Shown here piece after piece: positions 5,066-7,553 of a DNA stretch of 7,553 nucleotides (position 1 is its first letter; each line of letters begins with the position of its first letter). Source of the DNA: Bacilli bacterium. GTDB lineage: Bacteria > Bacillota_I > Bacilli_A > RF39 > UBA660. Both the position numbers and the translations under genes were made by a program. Location: the NCBI GenBank assembly GCA_900769695.1, contig CAAGHO010000007.1:1-7553 (forward strand), written 5' to 3'. Below the pieces are notes generated by a model. The model was not told the DNA's origin. It ran no database searches and saw only the letters and a list, made by a program, of their open reading frames with translations.

Positions 5066-7396
5066 ATGAAATATTTAACAAAAGAAGAAAATTTAAAACT
5101 ACATAAGTATTTTAATGCTTTAAATTATTTATCAGTTGGACAACTATATTTACTTGATAATCCACTTTTAAAAAGAAAATTAAGTATTAATGATATAAAG
5201 CCTAATGTTGTTGGTCACTGGGGAACAGCTCCAGGTCAAAACTTTCTTTATATGCATCTTAATAGAATGATTAAAAAATATGATTTAGATATAATTTATA
5301 TATCTGGTCCTGGTCATGGTGGAGAAGCTATGATTGCGAATAACTACTTAGAAGGTGTTTATACCAAATTTTATAAAGATATTACTATGGATGAAGCTGG
5401 AATGAAAAAATTATTTAAGCAATTTTCTTTTCCAGGTGGGGTATCATCTCATGTTGCTCCAGAAACACCTGGTTCTATTCATGAAGGTGGGGAATTAGGT
5501 TATAGTCTTGCTCATGCAACAGGGGCAGTTTTAGATAATCCTAATTTAATCGCAGCTTGTTGTGTGGGTGATGGAGAAGCTGAAACTGGACCACTTGCTA
5601 CTTCTTGGAACTTTAATAAATTTTTAAATCCAAAGACAGATGGAATAGTACTACCAATTCTTCATCGTAATGGTTATAAGATTGCAAACCCTACTGTTTT
5701 TGGTAGAATGACTAAATTTGAAATGGAAGAATTTTTCTCAGGACTTGGCTTTAAACCATACTTTGTAACTGGTTCAGATATTACTAAAATGAATGATGAT
5801 ATGGCTCGTACTCTTGAAAAAGTTATTAAAAATATTAGACAATTAAAAGATGGAGTAACTTCTAAATGGCCAGTTATTATTTTAACTACTCCAAAGGGGT
5901 GGACTGGTCCTAAAATAGTTGAAGAAAAACAAATAGAAGGAAGTTTTAGAGCTCATCAAATTCCAATTACAATATCTAATTCTAAATTAGAAGGATTAAC
6001 TTTAGTTGAAAAATGGCTTAAGAGTTATCATCCAGAAGAGTTATTTGATGATAATGGAAAACTAATTAAAGAATTACGTGACTTAAATCCAAAACTTGAA
6101 AAGTGTATGGGAATGAGTAAATACGCTAATGGGGGATTATTATTAAAAGATTTAATTACTCCTAATTGGGAAGATTATGCACTTGATATAAAAGTTCCGG
6201 GTGAAAAAGATTTTCAAGATACAATTCAATTAGGCGCTTATGTTAGAGATTTATTTACTTTAAACGTTAAGAATAAGAATTTTAGAATTTTTGGGCCAGA
6301 TGAGGCTTTATCTAATAGATTTAATCATATCTTTGAGGTTGAAAATAGAACCTGGGATAGTAAAATCCTAAAGAGTGATGAATATTTATCACCAACTGGT
6401 AGAGTAATGGATTCATACTTATCAGAACATTTTTGTGAAGGATTACTTGAAGGATATTTACTTACAGGTAGATATGGTTTTATTCATAGTTATGAAGCAT
6501 TTATTAGAATAATTGATTCCATGGCTAGTCAACATGCTAAATGGTTAAAAGTAACAAAACAAATTTCTTGGCGTGAAGAGATTGCTTCTCTTAATTTTAT
6601 GCTTGTATCACATGTTTTCCAACAAGATCATAATGGTTATACTCACCAAGATCCAGGATTTCTAAATCACTTAGTTACTAAGAAGGCTGATATTGTTAGA
6701 ATGTATTTACCACCTGATACAAATTGTTTATTATCATGTTTTGATCACTGTATTAAAACAAAGAATCATATTAATGTAATCATTGCATCAAAGCATCCTA
6801 GACCTCAATGGTTAGATAAGGAAGAGGCTAAAATTCATTGTAAAAAAGGTATTGGTATTTGGGATTTCGCAAGCGATAAAGGAGAAGTCGATATTGTCTT
6901 AGCTTGTGCAGGGGAAACTCCAACTTTAGAAGCACTTGCTGCTGTTGATATATTAAAAACATCTATTAAAGATTTAAGAGTTCGTGTTATTAATGTTGTT
7001 GATTTAATGAGACTTGTTTCACCTAGTGAACATCCACACGGATTAAGTGATGAAGAATATGATAGGCTATTTACTAAAGATAAGCCAATAATCTTTAACT
7101 TCCATGGTTATCCATCATTAATTCATCAATTAACATATAAAAGACATAATAGAAATATGCATGTTCATGGATATAAGGAAGAGGGAACTATTACAACAGC
7201 ATTTGATATTAGGGTTCAAAATGAAATAGATAGATTCCATTTAGTAATTTCTGCAATTAAAGAAATGCCTAAATATGAAAAAAGTGCACAAGTCTTAGTT
7301 GATTGGTGTAATGATATGTTAGATAAACATAAAAAATATATTTATGAATATGGTGAAGATATGCCATATATTAAAGAATGGAAATTTAAAAAATAA
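5066..7396 (+). CDS. xfp: Phosphoketolase (xylulose-5-phosphate/fructose-6-phosphate phosphoketolase)
   Basis: This ThDP-dependent enzyme cleaves xylulose-5-P (and often fructose-6-P) with phosphate to acetyl-P plus glyceraldehyde-3-P (or erythrose-4-P). It feeds acetate/ATP formation. At 776 aa it is full length or slightly short of the usual 790-825. Visible signatures are YLSVGQLYLLDNPLL (21-35), GHWGTAPGQNF (50-60, His51), GPGHGGEAM (81-89, His84), SFPGGVSSHVAPETPGSIHEGGELG (121-145), the ThDP/Mg site GDGEAETGPLATSW (168-181), LHRNGYKIANP (199-209), FGPDEALSNRF (409-419), SEHFCEGLLEGYLLTGR (453-469, Glu454 as cofactor-activating Glu), QDHNGYTHQDPGF (520-532, His522) and EHPHGLSDEEYD (655-666). 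The C-terminal domain ends with GTITTAFDIRVQNEIDRFHL (707-726). The start has AGAGGG about 7 nt upstream. Substrate preference cannot be decided by motif. It is monocistronic, flanked by its own promoter and terminator. Confidence 0.97.
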   Translation: MKYLTKEENLKLHKYFNALNYLSVGQLYLLDNPLLKRKLSINDIKPNVVGHWGTAPGQNFLYMHLNRMIKKYDLDIIYISGPGHGGEAMIANNYLEGVYTKFYKDITMDEAGMKKLFKQFSFPGGVSSHVAPETPGSIHEGGELGYSLAHATGAVLDNPNLIAACCVGDGEAETGPLATSWNFNKFLNPKTDGIVLPILHRNGYKIANPTVFGRMTKFEMEEFFSGLGFKPYFVTGSDITKMNDDMARTLEKVIKNIRQLKDGVTSKWPVIILTTPKGWTGPKIVEEKQIEGSFRAHQIPITISNSKLEGLTLVEKWLKSYHPEELFDDNGKLIKELRDLNPKLEKCMGMSKYANGGLLLKDLITPNWEDYALDIKVPGEKDFQDTIQLGAYVRDLFTLNVKNKNFRIFGPDEALSNRFNHIFEVENRTWDSKILKSDEYLSPTGRVMDSYLSEHFCEGLLEGYLLTGRYGFIHSYEAFIRIIDSMASQHAKWLKVTKQISWREEIASLNFMLVSHVFQQDHNGYTHQDPGFLNHLVTKKADIVRMYLPPDTNCLLSCFDHCIKTKNHINVIIASKHPRPQWLDKEEAKIHCKKGIGIWDFASDKGEVDIVLACAGETPTLEALAAVDILKTSIKDLRVRVINVVDLMRLVSPSEHPHGLSDEEYDRLFTKDKPIIFNFHGYPSLIHQLTYKRHNRNMHVHGYKEEGTITTAFDIRVQNEIDRFHLVISAIKEMPKYEKSAQVLVDWCNDMLDKHKKYIYEYGEDMPYIKEWKFKK

Positions 7397-7424
7397 AAAA
7401 ATCTGATTAATTTCAGATTTTTTT
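7395..7424. terminator. Intrinsic terminator after xfp, symmetrical on both strands
   Basis: A perfect 12-bp stem pairs A6 plus ATCTGA (7395-7406) with TCAGAT plus T6 (7413-7424) around a 6-nt loop. It begins inside the xfp TAA stop (7394-7396), so the stop codon is partly in the stem. With A and T runs on both sides it can also stop transcription arriving from the minus-strand gene at the right edge. Confidence 0.88.
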
Positions 7425-7473
7425 GTTTGAAGTTATTGAATATTAGTCAATGATGTGAAACATAATTTTTTAT

Positions 7474-7506
7474 AAATAACTTGGTCGTAAGATTGAGTTA
7501 TTTTTT
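7474..7506 (+). terminator. Second terminator-like hairpin with GNRA loop, plus-strand orientation
   Basis: Arms 7474-7486 and 7491-7503 form a 13-bp stem in the plus-strand RNA, with three wobbles (one U.G and two G.U), closed by a GUAA tetraloop and running into T6 (7501-7506). In the minus-strand RNA the same three positions become C.A or A.C mismatches and no U-tract follows directly. The structure therefore favours plus-strand transcripts, although the nearest coding sequence, the transposase-like tail, is on the minus strand. It could be a backup terminator for xfp or an end structure of a mobile element. Confidence 0.55.
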
Positions 7507-7553
7507 ATTTGTTTAGTAATTTTTGTCTCATTTCTATTGGTGTTAAATAGTTA
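7505..7553 (-). CDS. C-terminal end of a probable IS3-type (rve/DDE) transposase, 5' part outside window
   Basis: Reading the minus strand from the window edge, the frame gives NYLTPIEMRQKLLNK then TAA (stop at 7507-7505). The [Y]LTP.E.R pattern close to the C-terminus is what I know from IS3-family OrfB and related integrase-core transposases (for example endings like ...YLTPAEFR...). The residues just before it, and the DDE triad, lie beyond the window. Fifteen residues are too few for a firm family call, but the stop codon, frame and position ahead of an intergenic hairpin region fit a real gene end. About 110 bp separate it from the convergent xfp gene. Confidence 0.5.
   Translation of the reverse strand, partial: NYLTPIEMRQKLLNK

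Noticed and set aside
7436..7466. Promoter for a small plus-strand RNA (TTGAAT ... CATAAT) ending at the 7474-7506 hairpin
   Set aside because: The spacer is 19 bp, the -10 is imperfect and the -10 sits only about 8 nt from the hairpin, leaving almost no RNA body.
1..7553. CRISPR array, tRNA or rRNA genes, defence or toxin-antitoxin system
   Set aside because: No spaced repeats, cloverleaf or rRNA-like GC-rich stretch is visible, and no gene pair has the look of such a system; coding density is accounted for by the genes listed.

Overview
This is a very AT-rich window (well under about one third G+C by eye) with strong AGGTGAT-type Shine-Dalgarno sequences, TATAAT -10 boxes and U-tract hairpin terminators. 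That fits a low-GC Gram-positive lineage, such as an uncultured gut Bacilli/Mycoplasmatota-type bacterium; the species cannot be named from the sequence. All Trp codons are TGG (about 18) and every visible stop is TAA or TAG, so the standard bacterial code works here.

Layout. (1) Positions 2-238 hold the 3' end of an Rpn/PD-(D/E)XK nuclease-type 'transposase' gene. It meets a convergent alpha/beta-hydrolase gene (263-1045, minus) at a shared hairpin terminator. (2) A 112-bp divergent intergenic region carries a TATAAT promoter for a tight plus-strand block at 1158-4129. This contains a YgjP-like zinc metallopeptidase, a TrmH/SpoU-family RNA 2'-O-methyltransferase, rimM, trmD and an unrecognised 143-aa protein. 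Junctions are +10 nt, an 8-nt overlap, 0 nt and +9 nt, so this is almost certainly one transcript devoted mainly to ribosome and tRNA maturation. (3) A single-gene unit at 4215-4994 has its own extended -10 promoter and a good terminator. It encodes an unknown membrane-anchored, cysteine-containing extracytoplasmic protein. (4) A complete phosphoketolase gene (xfp, 5066-7396) has its own promoter and terminator. It would give acetyl-phosphate from xylulose-5-P and/or fructose-6-P. (5) The right edge has a strand-asymmetric terminator-like hairpin and the last 15 codons of a minus-strand gene resembling the C-terminus of an IS3-type DDE transposase.

How the genes fit together. RimM assists 30S maturation, TrmD makes m1G37 in tRNA and the TrmH-family enzyme methylates a structured RNA, so the central block is a translation-quality operon. 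The YgjP-like peptidase and the 143-aa protein travel with it. Xfp is a separate central-carbon and energy gene. The classical partners rpsP and rplS of the rimM-trmD operon are absent from the flanking positions.

Most of the window is ordinary housekeeping sequence, and I see no convincing new multi-gene system. The best leads are the unknown gene coupled to trmD, the orphan Cys-rich surface protein, and a repeated promoter motif, one copy of which is built into the U-tract of the preceding terminator.
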